Assembly (NCBI GenBank): GCA_944472135.2 | Contig: OX235262.1 | Span: forward strand, 83,736,903-83,800,902 | Direction: 5' to 3' | Source: Trichobilharzia regenti | Taxonomy: Eukaryota > Platyhelminthes > Trematoda > Strigeidida > Schistosomatidae | Length of the DNA stretch: 64,000 nt | Part shown: piece after piece, positions 1 through 10,606 of the stretch | Position numbering within the stretch: the stretch's first letter is position 1 | Layout: every line of letters begins with the position of its first letter | Program-made: the position numbers and the translations under genes | The notes under the pieces: model-generated | What the model saw: the letters and a program-made list of their open reading frames with translations, nothing else | The model's database searches: none | Told to the model about the DNA's origin: nothing

Positions 1-662
1 GATATTTACCATTAAAATTTTGCTTTGAATAATTGTAATTAACTTTATTAGTATAGGAAGATCACTTTAATCATAGTAAAATTTGAATTGGAGCAACTGG
101 TATTCCAATCCTTCCACTTAGATGTTTTTATATATTAACATTTCGAGTTACTCTTTGGTCTTAGCTTTCCTGTATGCAGATCTGTAAAAAACAAAAAGGC
201 CGGTGTTTTATAATTCTCAGGTTTTTTTCCAGACCATTAGTCTTCATTGGTTGCACGTATTGAATAATAAACGAGAACTATTTTGGCATTTTTTGTGTTA
301 AATTCTGTGGGATTTATTAGGTAGCCTACATCCACTTACATTTTTAAGAAAATGACGAGGTGTCTAAAAGTCATTTTTTAGCATTAGTCTAACGAAAAAT
401 GTGCAGTCTATGGAAGGGTTGAGATTTGATAATGACTGTATCTATGTTAGACCTTTCACGGTATTATAACTGCCTTAATTATCTAGTCGTATACTCTAAA
501 GTTTGGGTTTTTATTTTAGCAATCTTCATTGTGTATGTTTTTGCTGCTCCAAACAAGAGTTTCAGTTTCTGCTGAGGAATATCAACCTCGCTTTGTCCTT
601 TTAAAAGTGGAGTCAAGAAATTTACGATGTGATCGAAATATTCTCATACTGCTTAATTTGAC
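1..662. other. Intronic sequence, no gene seen
   Basis: AT-rich DNA left of the first recognised QARS exon. I see no exon, RNA gene or classifiable repeat. The preceding QARS exon, which should encode the stretch before [10 protein letters not shown], was not found here and probably lies outside the window. Confidence 0.4.
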
Positions 663-1425
663 ATCTGTCTGTTTTCGACATAGAACTTTGCACATATATG
701 CGGCATTTCGAGTCGCCACACTCCCTCCATGTAGCACACAAAGCAAGAGAAGAAAGTAGAAGAAATGCATAATAGAGAGAGTAAATAGAGGTGTGAAACA
801 AAGGAATAGTAATAATAACAATATAGTTTCATTGGAAATCATAAGTCACAAGGAGTGGATGGATCTGCGACGGCCATTGAGAACGATTTTGAGCCATGTT
901 ACCAGTTGTTTCCAACCATTTGTTTTTACCGTCCCGAGGGCCCAAACGAGTCAGGAAGTCTACACCTTCCTACGTGGCTTAACCTAACTGTTGTGGATTT
1001 CATTGACTGGTGCCATGTTTTGGTTTGACCGCTGTTAGCTCTTTTCCAGCCTGACCCTATATCAGCTAACATTGACCGTCGAGGAAGGCGATCGATGGTT
1101 AGGCATACGTGACACATGTCCTAAACATTTTAGCCGATGTAGCTTCACACCCTCGTCTCCTGATTTCCCCTCCTTACCTAGCACTCGACCGACGCCTAAC
1201 CTCAATATTGCTCACCCCATTATACCACTTCACACGGGAGATAGAGCGCAGGCACCTATGATCAAAGACAGCAAATCTTTTCATGTCTTCCGCTGTCAAT
1301 AGTCAGGTCTTACAGTCATATAGGAGGACGGAGCGGACTGCTGAGGAGTACACCCGCCCTTTGGTCGATAGCCAGCCAGATATCACGTCTACGCCAGAGA
1401 CGGCGTAAACTGACATACTGAAAAC
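663..1425 (-). mobile_element. 5'-truncated RTE-1 LINE remnant
   Basis: On the minus strand this is a decayed copy of the 3' end of the LINE at 2972-6742. It shares the terminal region beginning CTGTCTGTTTTCGACATAG on the plus strand, the 3' UTR, and the RT C-terminal coding region up to the part matching the RVYCSSVRS segment. Many substitutions and frame breaks make it non-coding. It sits antisense in a QARS intron. It is older than the 2972-6742 copy by eye. Confidence 0.75.
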
Positions 1426-1713
1426 TGTCACACCTAAGTGAACTGTCTGCAATGGAAGTTCACTTATTTATACTGCAGAATTTCCTTGGAGATAGCGTAA
1501 TATCATGAAACATGATTAAGTTTGTATGACCAACAAGGAATAAATGTTCTTTCAAGTTAAGCAGTCAAATTCTATTTTAATTCTATAGTCGTTACTTATT
1601 GTCTTATTACGGTAATACTAAAGGTGATTGTCTTTTTGTCTTGCATTAGTTTTACAACATGATATTCGTTGACATTCATTGAATTGTTTTCTTTTACAAC
1701 TTTGTAATTCCAG

Positions 1714-2108
1714 GCGTCCTGCTTATTATTGGCTTTGTAATTCTCTAGATATTTACTGTCCAGTTCAGTGGGAGTATGGCCGTTTAAATTTGTACTATAG
1801 TGTAGTATCTAAACGCAAAATTTTAAAGTTGATTGAATCTGGTATTGTAAATGATTGGGATGATCCACGACTAGTAACTCTAACAGCACTTCGTCGTCGT
1901 GGTTTCCCACCTCAAGCTATTAACACATTTTGTGAACGCATTGGTGTTACCATGGCTCAGACAACTCTTGATCCATCTGCTTTAGATGCTTGTGTACGAG
2001 ATTATTTAAATGATCATGCTCCACGCGTAATGGCTGTTTTAGAACCTATTTGTGTAACAATTACAAATTGGTCTGAATTATATGGCGATAAATCTTCTAT
2101 TGAGGTGG
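1714..2108 (+). CDS. QARS: Glutaminyl-tRNA synthetase, exon with KMSKS-like loop (first QARS exon in window)
   Basis: Class I aminoacyl-tRNA synthetase that charges tRNA-Gln with glutamine in the cytosol. The exon begins after a CAG acceptor at 1711-1713, with the third base of a codon, and reads [10 protein letters not shown], then VQWEYGRLN, then VVSKRKI, the eukaryotic GlnRS form of the KMSKS signature that binds ATP. It continues with [20 protein letters not shown], a strongly conserved GlnRS/GluRS segment joining the catalytic core to the anticodon-binding part. The exon ends at 2108 with donor GTAAAT. A nearer GT at 2105 was rejected because only 2108 keeps phase with the next exon (codon G|TG). 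Identification rests on motif recognition and in-phase joining of all six exons (943 bp). The N-terminal and Rossmann-fold exons are outside the window. Confidence 0.95.
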
Positions 2109-2959
2109 GTAAATTTTCATTTTTCTAATATTCTGACTGAAAGTTAGTTTTATATTCTGAAGTTATTGTACTTTGCCATCACTCCGAAAATTTACATTCT
2201 AGACTAATCTGAGCAAGTGATTTCACTTGTTAGTGCAACTGTTCATGAATTACTCCCGCGATTTTCCCACTTTCATTCTAACTTAATTTTGCATATATAT
2301 ATTCACTAGAACCTGCCATTAAATATTCCAAGTTACCATATCTCTGGATTATCAGAAATAGCAGGTGGACTTGTTTTTATTATTGAGTCCTCATTGTTTC
2401 TGCACTAATCTTGACACTTCTTTAAGCATAACTGTAGGGTTTATGGTAAATCGAATTCAGTGTAGTTCTCGTTCTTACTACAATAACTTCGGTTAGACGA
2501 CCACTGAAGACCAAATAGGAATTGACTGCTGTCTCACTCTATTTCATAGTTTAAGCACTGTGTGCCGACGTCACTCAAAATCAAGCACCATATAATCAAT
2601 TTGCATTCATTGATTTGGCTTTCTTATTTCTATCTGTTTGTTCAACTTGATTGACCTCATCAGCCGCAGATTCTTATAAGAAGTGCATTAGAGAAGTGTA
2701 TTTTGCAGTCAGTTCCAAATCAGAAGGTTTGTGGGGAACTGGTTGATCACTATGATAAAATGATTCCCCAGCACTTGATATTGACTGAATTTCTGCATAA
2801 TACTGGTTTGCAAATGGACATTGAACTGGCTAGTTCAGGAACGGTGGTAATTATATTTTGTATTCATCAGTACAGAGTTTATATTTGAGATAATTCTTCA
2901 CATTTTATAGCTATAGATTTTATTCGACATTATTTCATCGACTTTGGAGATCATTCATT
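2109..2959. other. QARS intron 1, left part
   Basis: Unclassified intronic DNA. A 61-codon open frame at 2703-2888 has no recognisable domain and no convincing splice context, so I do not call it a gene. Confidence 0.5.
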
Positions 2960-3153
2960 CACATAAGGGATCTGTCTGTCTGTTTTCGACATAGAACTTT
3001 GCACAAATGTGCGGAAGTTCAAGTCGCCACATTCCGTGTAGCACGCGAAGCAAGAGAAGAAAGTACAAGAAAAGCATAATAGAAACAGTGAGCAGAGGTG
3101 TGAGACAAAGGAGTAATAAAGAAATACAAAACAGTTTCATTGAAGATCATAAG

Positions 3154-4788
3154 TCACAGGGAGTGGATGCATCTGCGCCACTGAGAACGGTTTTGAGCCA
3201 TGTCACCAATTGTTTCCAACCATAGATTTTTACCGTCCCGAGGACCCCAGCCTGGAAGTCTACACCTTTCTACGTGGCTTAGACCAACTGTTGTGGATTT
3301 CATTGACTGATGCCAAGTTTTTGTTTGACCGCCGCTAGCTTTTTTCCAGCCTGACCCTATATCCGCTAACATTGCTCGTCGAGGGAGGCGATGGCTTGGC
3401 ATACGTAACACATGTCCTAACCATCTCAGTCTTTGTAGCTTCACGACTTCGTCGATTGATTTCCCCTGTTTACCTAGAACTCTACGCCTAACCTCAATGT
3501 TGCTCACCTTATTATGCCACTTTACACGGGAAATAGAACGCAGGCACCTATGATCAAAGACAGCTAGTCTTTTCATGTCTTCCACTCTCAGTGGCCAGGT
3601 CTCACAACCATAAAGGAGGACGGAGCGGACTGATGAGCAGTACACCCGCCCTTTGGTCGATAGTCGAACATCTCGTCTACGCCAGAGTCGGCGTAAACTA
3701 ACAAATGCGAAACGAGCCCCTTGTATTCGTGCTGAGATTTCGTCAGAGATCAGCCCGTTGGGGCTGATGGTACTTCCCAAATAAGTGAAGCGGTCAACGT
3801 GCTCTACCACTTCACTTCCTATTTTTAAACTAGGCGTCGATGTAGTCCAGTCCTGTAACATCATCTTGCATTTGGCGGGAGCGAATCGCATGCCAAACAT
3901 TCGTAGATTGCTGTTCAAGGTGTTTAGAAGACTCTGCATTTCGTCAGCGTCTTCGCCTAGAAGGACTATATCGTCTGCATATTCCAAGTCAACGAGATTA
4001 TTCCCCGGTAGCAAGTCAATCCCTGAGTCGCTGAAGTCACCTAGGGTTAAGTCCATTAACACATCTATGATGAAGTTGAATAGAAAAGGAGATAATGGGC
4101 ATCCTTGACGGACACCACTGGTCGTCATCAGTTCAGATGACAGCTCGCCGTAAGCCCTCACCTGGCTGTATGAGTACGAGTAGAGTGCCTTAATCAGTGC
4201 AATATATTTTCTTGGAATTCCCTTTACAGCCAAGCATCTCCAGAGAACTTCCCGATCGACAGAGTCGAATGCTGCCTTTAGGTCAAGAAATATAATGACT
4301 GTTGGACGCCGGTAGGAATGCCTATGTTCTAGAATCTGTCGGAGGGTGAAGATATGATCAATACACCCTCTTCCTGGTCTAAAGCCTGCCTGGCTCTCTC
4401 GTGTTTGTGCTTCCCGAGCACCACTCAGTCTACGCATGATTATTGAGCCTAAGACTTTAGATACTATATTAGTCAAGCTAATCCCTCTGTGATTATCACA
4501 GGAAGACTTGTCTCCCTTCTTGTATATGGGGATAATCAGTGACTTACACCAACCCGATGGGACTTCTTCTGATTCCCAGACGCTGCCTAGTACCTCAGTT
4601 AATCCGGACAGTAAGCTGTCTCCACCGTACTTAAATACCTCTGGAGTCATTCCATCAGGTCCCGCTGCTTTGCCTAGTTTCAGATTGGTGACAGCTTTAG
4701 TAACCTCAGTTAGTGACGGAGGACCTGTGTTTATATCCCATTCAGGGAGGTGTTGGATGCTCGGAAGGTTGAGCGTGGCTGTGGGCAA
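3154..4788 (-). CDS. RTE-1 reverse transcriptase region
   Basis: 544 open codons of the LINE reverse transcriptase, which copies the element RNA at a nicked target. Visible motifs in order: KLGKAAGPDGMTPEVFK, NHRGISL, AGFRPGRGCIDHIFTLRQ, palm motif A FLDLKAAFDSVDR, motif B SGVRQGCPLSPFLFNF, catalytic YADDIVLLGED near residue 270, then FTYLGSTISPNG and the C-terminal LYGCETWPLR and LRWLGHVLR segments. It ends in a normal stop before the 3' UTR. The ATG at 4788 is probably not the real start: upstream residues of the same protein continue in this frame (SSQDRRLDRW, then EHYEEQF) up to a run of six A at about 4860, where the frame breaks from the endonuclease ORF. Confidence 0.88.
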   Translation of the reverse strand: MPTATLNLPSIQHLPEWDINTGPPSLTEVTKAVTNLKLGKAAGPDGMTPEVFKYGGDSLLSGLTEVLGSVWESEEVPSGWCKSLIIPIYKKGDKSSCDNHRGISLTNIVSKVLGSIIMRRLSGAREAQTRESQAGFRPGRGCIDHIFTLRQILEHRHSYRRPTVIIFLDLKAAFDSVDREVLWRCLAVKGIPRKYIALIKALYSYSYSQVRAYGELSSELMTTSGVRQGCPLSPFLFNFIIDVLMDLTLGDFSDSGIDLLPGNNLVDLEYADDIVLLGEDADEMQSLLNTLNSNLRMFGMRFAPAKCKMMLQDWTTSTPSLKIGSEVVEHVDRFTYLGSTISPNGLISDEISARIQGARFAFVSLRRLWRRRDVRLSTKGRVYCSSVRSVLLYGCETWPLRVEDMKRLAVFDHRCLRSISRVKWHNKVSNIEVRRRVLGKQGKSIDEVVKLQRLRWLGHVLRMPSHRLPRRAMLADIGSGWKKASGGQTKTWHQSMKSTTVGLSHVERCRLPGWGPRDGKNLWLETIGDMAQNRSQWRRCIHSL

Positions 4789-4847
4789 ATTAAACTGCTC
4801 CTCATAATGCTCTTTCCAACGATCCAGTCGTCTATCCTGGGAGCTAA

Positions 4848-6653
4848 TTATAGTGCCATTTTTTCCGAGATTGTCTCACTGATGATTTGTCTTCTCCCAC
4901 CCGTTTCCCTGATGAGTCCAAAGAGTTGCCTGGTGTTGCCTATCCTCGAAGCTTTCTCCATCTCTTTGGCTTTTGTCGCCCACCACTGTTCACGGTCCTT
5001 GCGGAGACTTTTCGTAAGTTTCCTCTTGTGCAGCTTTCGCTCCTCATTGAATTCGGAGCTCGCCGGAATAAGTCTTCTAGCATCTATCAGTTCGGATGAG
5101 GCGGTGGAGATCCAGTGGTTTTTACTCACCTTTGGGTTTACCTTATTCACAGCTTTTACAGCTGTATCTATGGCTGCCTGGATATTTTTCCAAGCTTCTT
5201 CAGGGTGAGCACAGCTGTCGAACACAGATATGTGTTTAGCTAGTTCTTCCTCAAATACGGATTTAGTTTCCTGATCGAGCTGGGGACGTGATGGTTTTAC
5301 CGCCAGCTGTTTCCTACGTCCGTTCAGTCGTAAGCACACCCGAGCGCGGACCAGTGCATGGTCGGTATCTACGCACGTGTTCCAGAAGGAGCGACAATCT
5401 CCTACCGACCCACGCCAACGATAGCTTATTGCTATGTGGTCTATTTGTGTCCAGCGTTGGTTTGATGAAGGGGGTCTCCAAGTCAAACAGTGTCTCTCCT
5501 TGTGTTTAAAGTTAGTGCTTACAAGAAACAAATGATTATCAGAGCAGAACTGTAGGAGACGGTCACCGTTGTCGGTTCGCTGGCACGGAACTCCATAGGT
5601 GCCACCGACATCCTTCTCAGATTGACACAATTTCCCTACTTGAGCGTTAAAGTCACCAGCTAGAACGACTATGTCTGAGCGTTTAGCCTTTCGCACCAAA
5701 CTAGACAGCTTTTGGTAGAACTCATCCTTCGTTTCATCTGAACTGCAGTCAGTGGGGGCGTAGGCGGAGATTACGAAAAGGCATCGGCGAGTAGTGCAGT
5801 CCTTCCTCCTTCTTACTGATCCGTTCAGGCGGACAGCACACATTCGGCTATCTACCGGGATCCAGTCAAGCAATGTCTTTTCTGCCCTAGTACTCAAAGC
5901 TATCCCTACGCCAGCTAATCCTCGTGAACTAGCTGTGGCATCTCCTGACACCCTCAAGGTGAATTTTGCAGATTCAACCTGTTGGCCAGGTGGGGTTAGG
6001 TGAATAACCACACTTGGGTCTTGTATGCGTGTTTCTGAAACACAGCATACATCAATGGCTCGTGATGCCAGGGTCTTGGCTAGTGATGCTTGTTGTCCTA
6101 TTTGGCAAAGTGTCCTAACATTAAGAGCTCCTATATGAAATTGGTGGCGCGGCTTTAAGAGGCTGTCGGTGGTGGTTTTTTGGCTTCCATCGTTTTTAGT
6201 GGACGCAGAGTGGAGAGGAAGTGGAGAGCTATCAAGTCGAGGAGTTGCATCAGTGGAAGGAAGGCAAGATGATAGAGATGAAGATGAAGACAAAGATGAG
6301 TGAGTAATAGAGAGGTTTCGTGTGCATTTCGGATTGTGAGGGCGATTGTTACTTCCCGGCTGCCCACACCGTGGAAGTTGGTTGCGTGACCGCAGAGCCC
6401 AGGGGACAACTGCTTGAGGCCGGTCACACGCGGCCTGTTTTTGTTCGTTCTTTTTTGTTTGGTGTGTCTCAGTAGCAGATTTATCACTCCTGCCCTGTGA
6501 CACGGCAGCAGGAAGCGCGGTCGTTGTTAATCCGGGCCACGGCCGATCCGGCATGAAATTTTGTGATTTTGTATTGGACATGATGTTGGATTGGGTAGCT
6601 GCTTTTTGTTTAACCGCTATCCAAACAACCTGCCTGGCATGGTAGGACCTCAA
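4848..6653 (-). CDS. RTE-1 endonuclease-bearing N-terminal ORF
   Basis: 601 codons. Residues 1-170 are basic, proline/serine-rich and contain a serine-rich run near 119-129. An apurinic-like endonuclease domain follows from about residue 172: FHIGALNVRTL (active-site Asn), CCVSETRIQD (Glu), ISAYAPTD (Tyr), VLAGDFNAQVG (Asp/Asn), WTQIDHIAI (Asp) and DTDHALVRA (Asp/His). This enzyme nicks the target DNA for target-primed reverse transcription. The ORF ends early at a TAA just after a run of six A; shifting by one base there enters the RT frame at 4788 and below. The break is either a one-base loss in the A-run or a site of frameshifting. It is antisense to QARS. Confidence 0.85.
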   Translation of the reverse strand: MRSYHARQVVWIAVKQKAATQSNIMSNTKSQNFMPDRPWPGLTTTALPAAVSQGRSDKSATETHQTKKNEQKQAACDRPQAVVPWALRSRNQLPRCGQPGSNNRPHNPKCTRNLSITHSSLSSSSSLSSCLPSTDATPRLDSSPLPLHSASTKNDGSQKTTTDSLLKPRHQFHIGALNVRTLCQIGQQASLAKTLASRAIDVCCVSETRIQDPSVVIHLTPPGQQVESAKFTLRVSGDATASSRGLAGVGIALSTRAEKTLLDWIPVDSRMCAVRLNGSVRRRKDCTTRRCLFVISAYAPTDCSSDETKDEFYQKLSSLVRKAKRSDIVVLAGDFNAQVGKLCQSEKDVGGTYGVPCQRTDNGDRLLQFCSDNHLFLVSTNFKHKERHCLTWRPPSSNQRWTQIDHIAISYRWRGSVGDCRSFWNTCVDTDHALVRARVCLRLNGRRKQLAVKPSRPQLDQETKSVFEEELAKHISVFDSCAHPEEAWKNIQAAIDTAVKAVNKVNPKVSKNHWISTASSELIDARRLIPASSEFNEERKLHKRKLTKSLRKDREQWWATKAKEMEKASRIGNTRQLFGLIRETGGRRQIISETISEKMAL

Positions 6654-6929
6654 GAGACATAAGTCTCAGCCAGTATAGCTTGAATAGATCATTGCGGTGT
6701 TCAAGCCCGACCACCACGTCAAGGTAGCAGCTTTCGGTCGGGCACATAAGGGATATTTCAACCGGTCTTCATAATTTCAATGACCATTTATGGTAGTATA
6801 AGTGGTAGGGTGAGAGAAACCCGTAGCTTGAGCTCTTCAGTGAAAACAGCCATGATATGATGGAGAATAACAACATGACATATTTTCCGTGTATTATTAG
6901 ATTATTTTTTCTTAAATATAGCAAAAATA

Positions 6930-7006
6930 TTCATTCAGACATCTATAAAACACAAAATAATTGAGCAAAGAATATCCTTTTCGATAAATTCCTCTTCTGC
7001 CTCTAC

Positions 7007-7068
<62 letters not shown>

Positions 7069-8320
7069 GTTTATATACATAGAATATTCTAGATTAGTAG
7101 TCAATAACAATATTAGTGTTTTTTAAATAATATCGATTTGTAAAGTAAGATCAATGGAATTACAGTTCATCAAAGATGCTTAAATTATAATACTAAGAAA
7201 GATATAGTGACGAATAGAATATCAACTAAAATTGGGAAAATTTCACAAAGGGCCAAGGTAATGATAATGTCTGAACTAACTTCTTTTAGATGCACAAATT
7301 AGGCTTGTTAATATCGATCCCAACAGCCAGCCTCAGCAATATTTAGTAGTCGAACTCTTAAGGCAAAACTGAGATTCGTTGGTATGCGGTAAATGACCCT
7401 GAAAGAATGGTTAACGTCAATCTTGTATTCTGTATGCTCAAGATGAGACAGAATAGCGTTGCGAATGGATTTTGTTTGTCTTTTGCTTAACCACGCAGGG
7501 TGATGTTCGGAAATTCGACGAGAAACACGCCTAATTTTACGGCCTATTTAACTGTCTTCACAGGAGCAGTTAAATTGGTAGATACACATGGAAGAGGGGA
7601 AATTAGGCAGTTTGTCTTTTGCTCCCGAACGCAATAGAGGAGTGGTTTTGAAGACACAGCGTTATTGGGCAGCAGAGAATGCTCTTTTTACCGCCTCATT
7701 TCTAAGGCGCTTTGTTAGTATCTCGCTGATGTTGTCCCCAAGGAACTGAATTTGTAAAAATAAGGCGTTTTTAGGAACTGTTGGTACCTTGGGCTGCCTT
7801 GATTTGTGATTCGTATTCTTATCAATAAACTTTTCTAGATAAGCATTTTTACTCAGCAACCGTTTAATATTATTAAGTTCCTCATCAAGACATTCATCCG
7901 AGCAAATTGCTCTTGCTCTGTGAACCAAGCACTTTATCAGATTGCATTTGTATTTCAAGGGCACGAAATTGAAAAATTATTATACTGGCCCGTTGATGTA
8001 GGTTTTCTATGTACACTTCTTCTTATAGTACCATCCTCTTTTCTGATCATAAGGACGTCTAGAAATCAGATACTAGAGTCTTTTTCTTTCTCAATAGTAA
8101 AATTTATTGCAGGATGAACCTCGTTAAATTTGTCCAGGATGTTCTTTGCTTCCTCCTCATTGATCTTACTTTACAAATCGATATTATCTAATAAACACTA
8201 CTGTTATTAACTACTAATCTAGAATATTCTATGTATATAAACATGTATATATAATTGTAGAGCCGGAAGAGGAATTCATCGAAAAGGATATTCTTTGCTC
8301 AATTATTTTGTGTTTTCTTA
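6930..8320 (-). mobile_element. Penelope-like element remnant bracketed by inverted arms
   Basis: The interior (about 7250-8150) carries minus-strand PLE coding remnants, the longest at 7964-7662, with linker-region residues NKNTNHKSRQPKVPTVPKN and FLGDNISEILTKRLRNE, followed toward 7250 by a decayed GIY-YIG nuclease region. Arms at about 6935-7165 and 8155-8315 are inverted copies of each other (for example GAATATTCTAGATTAGTAG at 7083 against its complement near 8210). PLEs are telomerase-related retroelements that often carry GIY-YIG endonuclease. This copy is frame-broken. It ends just upstream of the second QARS exon. Confidence 0.7.
7011..7068. repeat. (AT)n microsatellite
   Basis: A run of AT dinucleotides with one interruption, within the left arm of the PLE remnant. 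A much shorter AT stretch lies at the equivalent position in the right arm (about 8243-8256). Confidence 0.95.
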
Positions 8321-8377
8321 AATAGTTCAAAGCTAACCAAAGCCTTTCTTTTCCTGTTATCCATTTATAGCTAACAG

Positions 8378-8559
8378 TGGCCGATTTTCCAGCCATTCCG
8401 GACGGCAGCACACACAGTGTTATCTTACAACCAGAATTGTATATAGAAAGTACAGATTTCCAAGAAGTAGCTGATAAAGGCTATCGCCGTTTAACCCCCA
8501 GCCAATCAGTTGGTCTTCGTTACACAGGTCTTGTTTTAGAGTTTACCGAATTGAGAAAG
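8378..8559 (+). CDS. QARS: Glutaminyl-tRNA synthetase, anticodon-binding domain exon
   Basis: Second QARS exon in the window. It follows the acceptor CTAACAG and completes the codon begun at 2108 (G|TG, Val), reading VADFPAIPDG, then LQPELYIESTDFQEV and GYRRLTPSQSVGLRYTG. This matches the proximal beta-barrel of GlnRS (family pattern FPxxP, IExxDFxE, GxxVxLR). The exon ends on a whole codon (LRK) at 8559 with donor GTAAAG. Decoding contacts with tRNA-Gln are known for this domain family; no individual contact residue is claimed here. Confidence 0.94.
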
Positions 8560-9485
8560 GTAAAGTAGTGTGTAAGACATTTTCAACAGAATACATTTTG
8601 GTTTTGTTGACCATAGATATCATGAAATAATCATTCATCCAGTGGTTTTTGTTCGTATTTGTAATATGTTTTCCCCTTGTGATGATGATGTCACCCGTCA
8701 GTTCCGGTCGTATTAATTTAAACTGAAAATCAGCTAATCGAAACAGTTTGGGTTTACAGATCAAGTGTATGGTAATTTTATTTGAAATACAACCATAATG
8801 TTACTCAACAACCATTTGCGATTCCATGCAGTTGGCGATAAGCCCAACCTATTTTGTGAGGTTTGGTTTTACTACCTGGAGCTGACCAAACCTCGGTGCG
8901 TGGAACGATGTCTGAGCATGTGACCCGCTAGTTGGGAGTTGAGCACCTGCACTAATGACCCACTGCCCTAAACGCAACTACATTTACATTTGACAAGAGT
9001 ATGATAGTGCTGTTAAGGGTTGAAGCGTTGAAAAAATAGTTTAACTGTATTTACCCTGACCAGGAGAATACTTTCATTTGGTTGTAGTACAGTACTCACT
9101 GTTCTGCGGTTATTTAACCCATCATGAAATAACATCACGGGAGTTATGCTGGTTATTTTCTAATCTCAGTTATCTTGTTGCATAACAACTGTTTTGTTCT
9201 TCAGCACAAGTCATCTTGACTCACTCATTTGAGTTATTTGTATTCTTTGCGTTAATTGATTGGATTTAACCGAAATGTTTAGTCTGTATTGACATGTCAG
9301 CTGCTATTACAGACGCTTCGACAATGTCTGAGGATCGATATAATGTTTTTATTCGGTAGATGTGGATTTTCAGTGGAATCCAGGGTGTTTATTCCCAGTC
9401 TCAACGGGAACGCCACCATTCACTGCTGGTGGTGACTAACGAGTTATAAATAAGATGAAATGCCCATCCTAGATTCCACTGATAG
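8560..9485. other. QARS intron 2, left part
   Basis: No gene. A stretch near 9345-9440, with GTGGAATCCAGG-like and TATTCCCAGT motifs, resembles 51400-51550 and is probably an unclassified dispersed repeat. Confidence 0.4.
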
Positions 9486-9489
9486 TTGT

Positions 9490-10140
9490 TATCCACCAAA
9501 TTAGAGAAACCTGAAAGAAACAACCTCCTTTACCTACCTGGGAAGCATCGTTTCAACTACAGGCGGGACTGGTGAGGATATGAAAGCAAGAATCGGAAAA
9601 GCGAGACAAGCTTTCATTACTTTTAAGTCTGTGTGGAGGTCAACAGTACTCAGCATCAAAATTAAGATCCAGATTTTCAACTCCAATGTAAAGTCAGTGC
9701 TACTTACGGATCAGAGACTCGGTGCGTCATAAAGAGCATCTCAAACAAGCTACAGACCTTCATTAACAGTTGTCTTCGCTCAATACTCAAGATCAGGTGG
9801 CCGGTCAGAAAAGATCACCAACAGGGATCTCTGGCAATGAGTGAAGCAACCAGGAACCGATTGTGAAACAAACAGGCGGGAAGGTGGATTGGCCATACTC
9901 TGAGGAAGCAAACCATCAAGTGACTTCGCTAGACAAGCCATTGCTCGAGTGGAACCCTAAAGGGAAGCGGCGAGTTGGTCGTTAGTGCAAGGGTGACTTG
10001 GAGGAGGTGATGTGAAGAGGAGATGAAAACGTGTTGGCAGACTTGGAGCGGGGTGAGAAAGTTGGCTGAAAACCGAACGCAATGGAGACGCGTGGCTGAA
10101 GCCATATGTTCCTCTAGGAACTAGAGGATAAAATAATAAT
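9490..10140 (+). mobile_element. SR2-like RTE LINE, decayed 3' fragment
   Basis: Translates in broken frames to the C-terminal RT region of an RTE LINE: SFTYLGSIVSTTGGTGEDMK, then ARIGKARQAFITF and WRSTVLSIKIKIQIFNSNVK, then degenerate sequence. It ends with a 3' region GAAGCCATATGTTCCTCTAG and an AATAATAATAATT tail, as in SR2-type schistosome LINEs. It is a different subfamily from RTE-1 and RTE-2 and is clearly a pseudogene. It lies in QARS intron 2, sense orientation. Confidence 0.8.
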
Positions 10141-10336
10141 AATTTATGTTCTGGTCATTCCCTTACTCAACTGTAGGAGTAAATATTCACAATGAACATA
10201 GATATATTTGATGAACCGATGTTGTGGTGTTCTGTTGAATACAGCTAAATCAATAAGCGATAAGGCGGTGTTTTGCATTATGTAACTGAAATGTACATGG
10301 TAATAGTATGTTTAATTAAAGCAGTCATTTACAACC

Positions 10337-10545
10337 TGTGCGTCGGTGGCACAGTGGTTAGGACTCATGCCGACCATGCACATGGTCCTGGGTTCGAGCC
10401 CTTGCCGACGCACACCTGATATCTATGGTCGGCCTGCAAATTTTGGGCTACCGATATCCACGCTGAAAATTCCATACTTGTACCAAAAATACGGTGTGGA
10501 ATCAAGCTGTAATCAAAAATAAAATAAAAAAAATAAATAAATAGT
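10337..10545 (+). mobile_element. tRNA-derived SINE-1 with CR1-like tail
   Basis: The head is tRNA-like, with an A-box region GGTGGCACAGTGGTTAGGA and a B-box GGTTCGAGCCC about 40 bp later, expected to drive RNA polymerase III. The body reads TGGTCGGCCTGCAAATTTTG, and the tail CGCTGAAAATTCCATACTTG followed by an A-rich end. The tail nearly matches the 3' end of the CR1-like LINE at 47377-47430. It sits in QARS intron 2 close to the next exon. Related copies: 36944-37140, 52430-52540, 57261-57452. Confidence 0.88.
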
Positions 10546-10606
10546 TAACTTTTACAGCTTTTGAAGACGCCTAATTTATTCATTATTCTTTTTATTCCGC
10601 ATTTAG

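Larger units (their letters stand above)
2972..6742 (-). mobile_element. Near-complete RTE-like non-LTR retrotransposon (RTE-1) with 12-bp target duplication
   Basis: A 3.77-kb LINE on the minus strand inside QARS intron 1. Both ends are defined by the duplicated target CACATAAGGGAT at 2960-2971 and 6743-6754. From its 5' end it has a leader of about 90 bp, an ORF with AP-like endonuclease (6653-4848), a reverse-transcriptase ORF (4788-3154), a 3' UTR of about 180 bp, and a (CAGA)n tail written CTGTCTGTCTG on the plus strand. The perfect 12-bp duplication and near-intact coding suggest a fairly recent insertion. Truncated relatives lie at 663-1425, 14409-15707, 16040-16850, 22734-23199 and 27105-28480. 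Assignment to the RTE clade (SR2/Perere-like in schistosomes) is from domain order, APE-RT motifs and the short-repeat tail; a phylogeny could move it. Confidence 0.9.

Noticed and set aside
2703..2888. Possible extra QARS exon
   Set aside because: Exons 1714-2108 and 8378-8559 join in phase with continuous GlnRS homology; inserting this frame would break it.
7011..7068. CRISPR-like or satellite array
   Set aside because: Simple AT dinucleotide repeat only. No spaced repeats of CRISPR type occur in the window.
10340..10415. tRNA gene
   Set aside because: A- and B-box motifs are clear but no complete cloverleaf or anticodon arm could be drawn, and the unit is repeated with a LINE-like tail, so it is a SINE head. 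The same applies at 36945, 57400, 52970, 58150 and all Sm-alpha heads.
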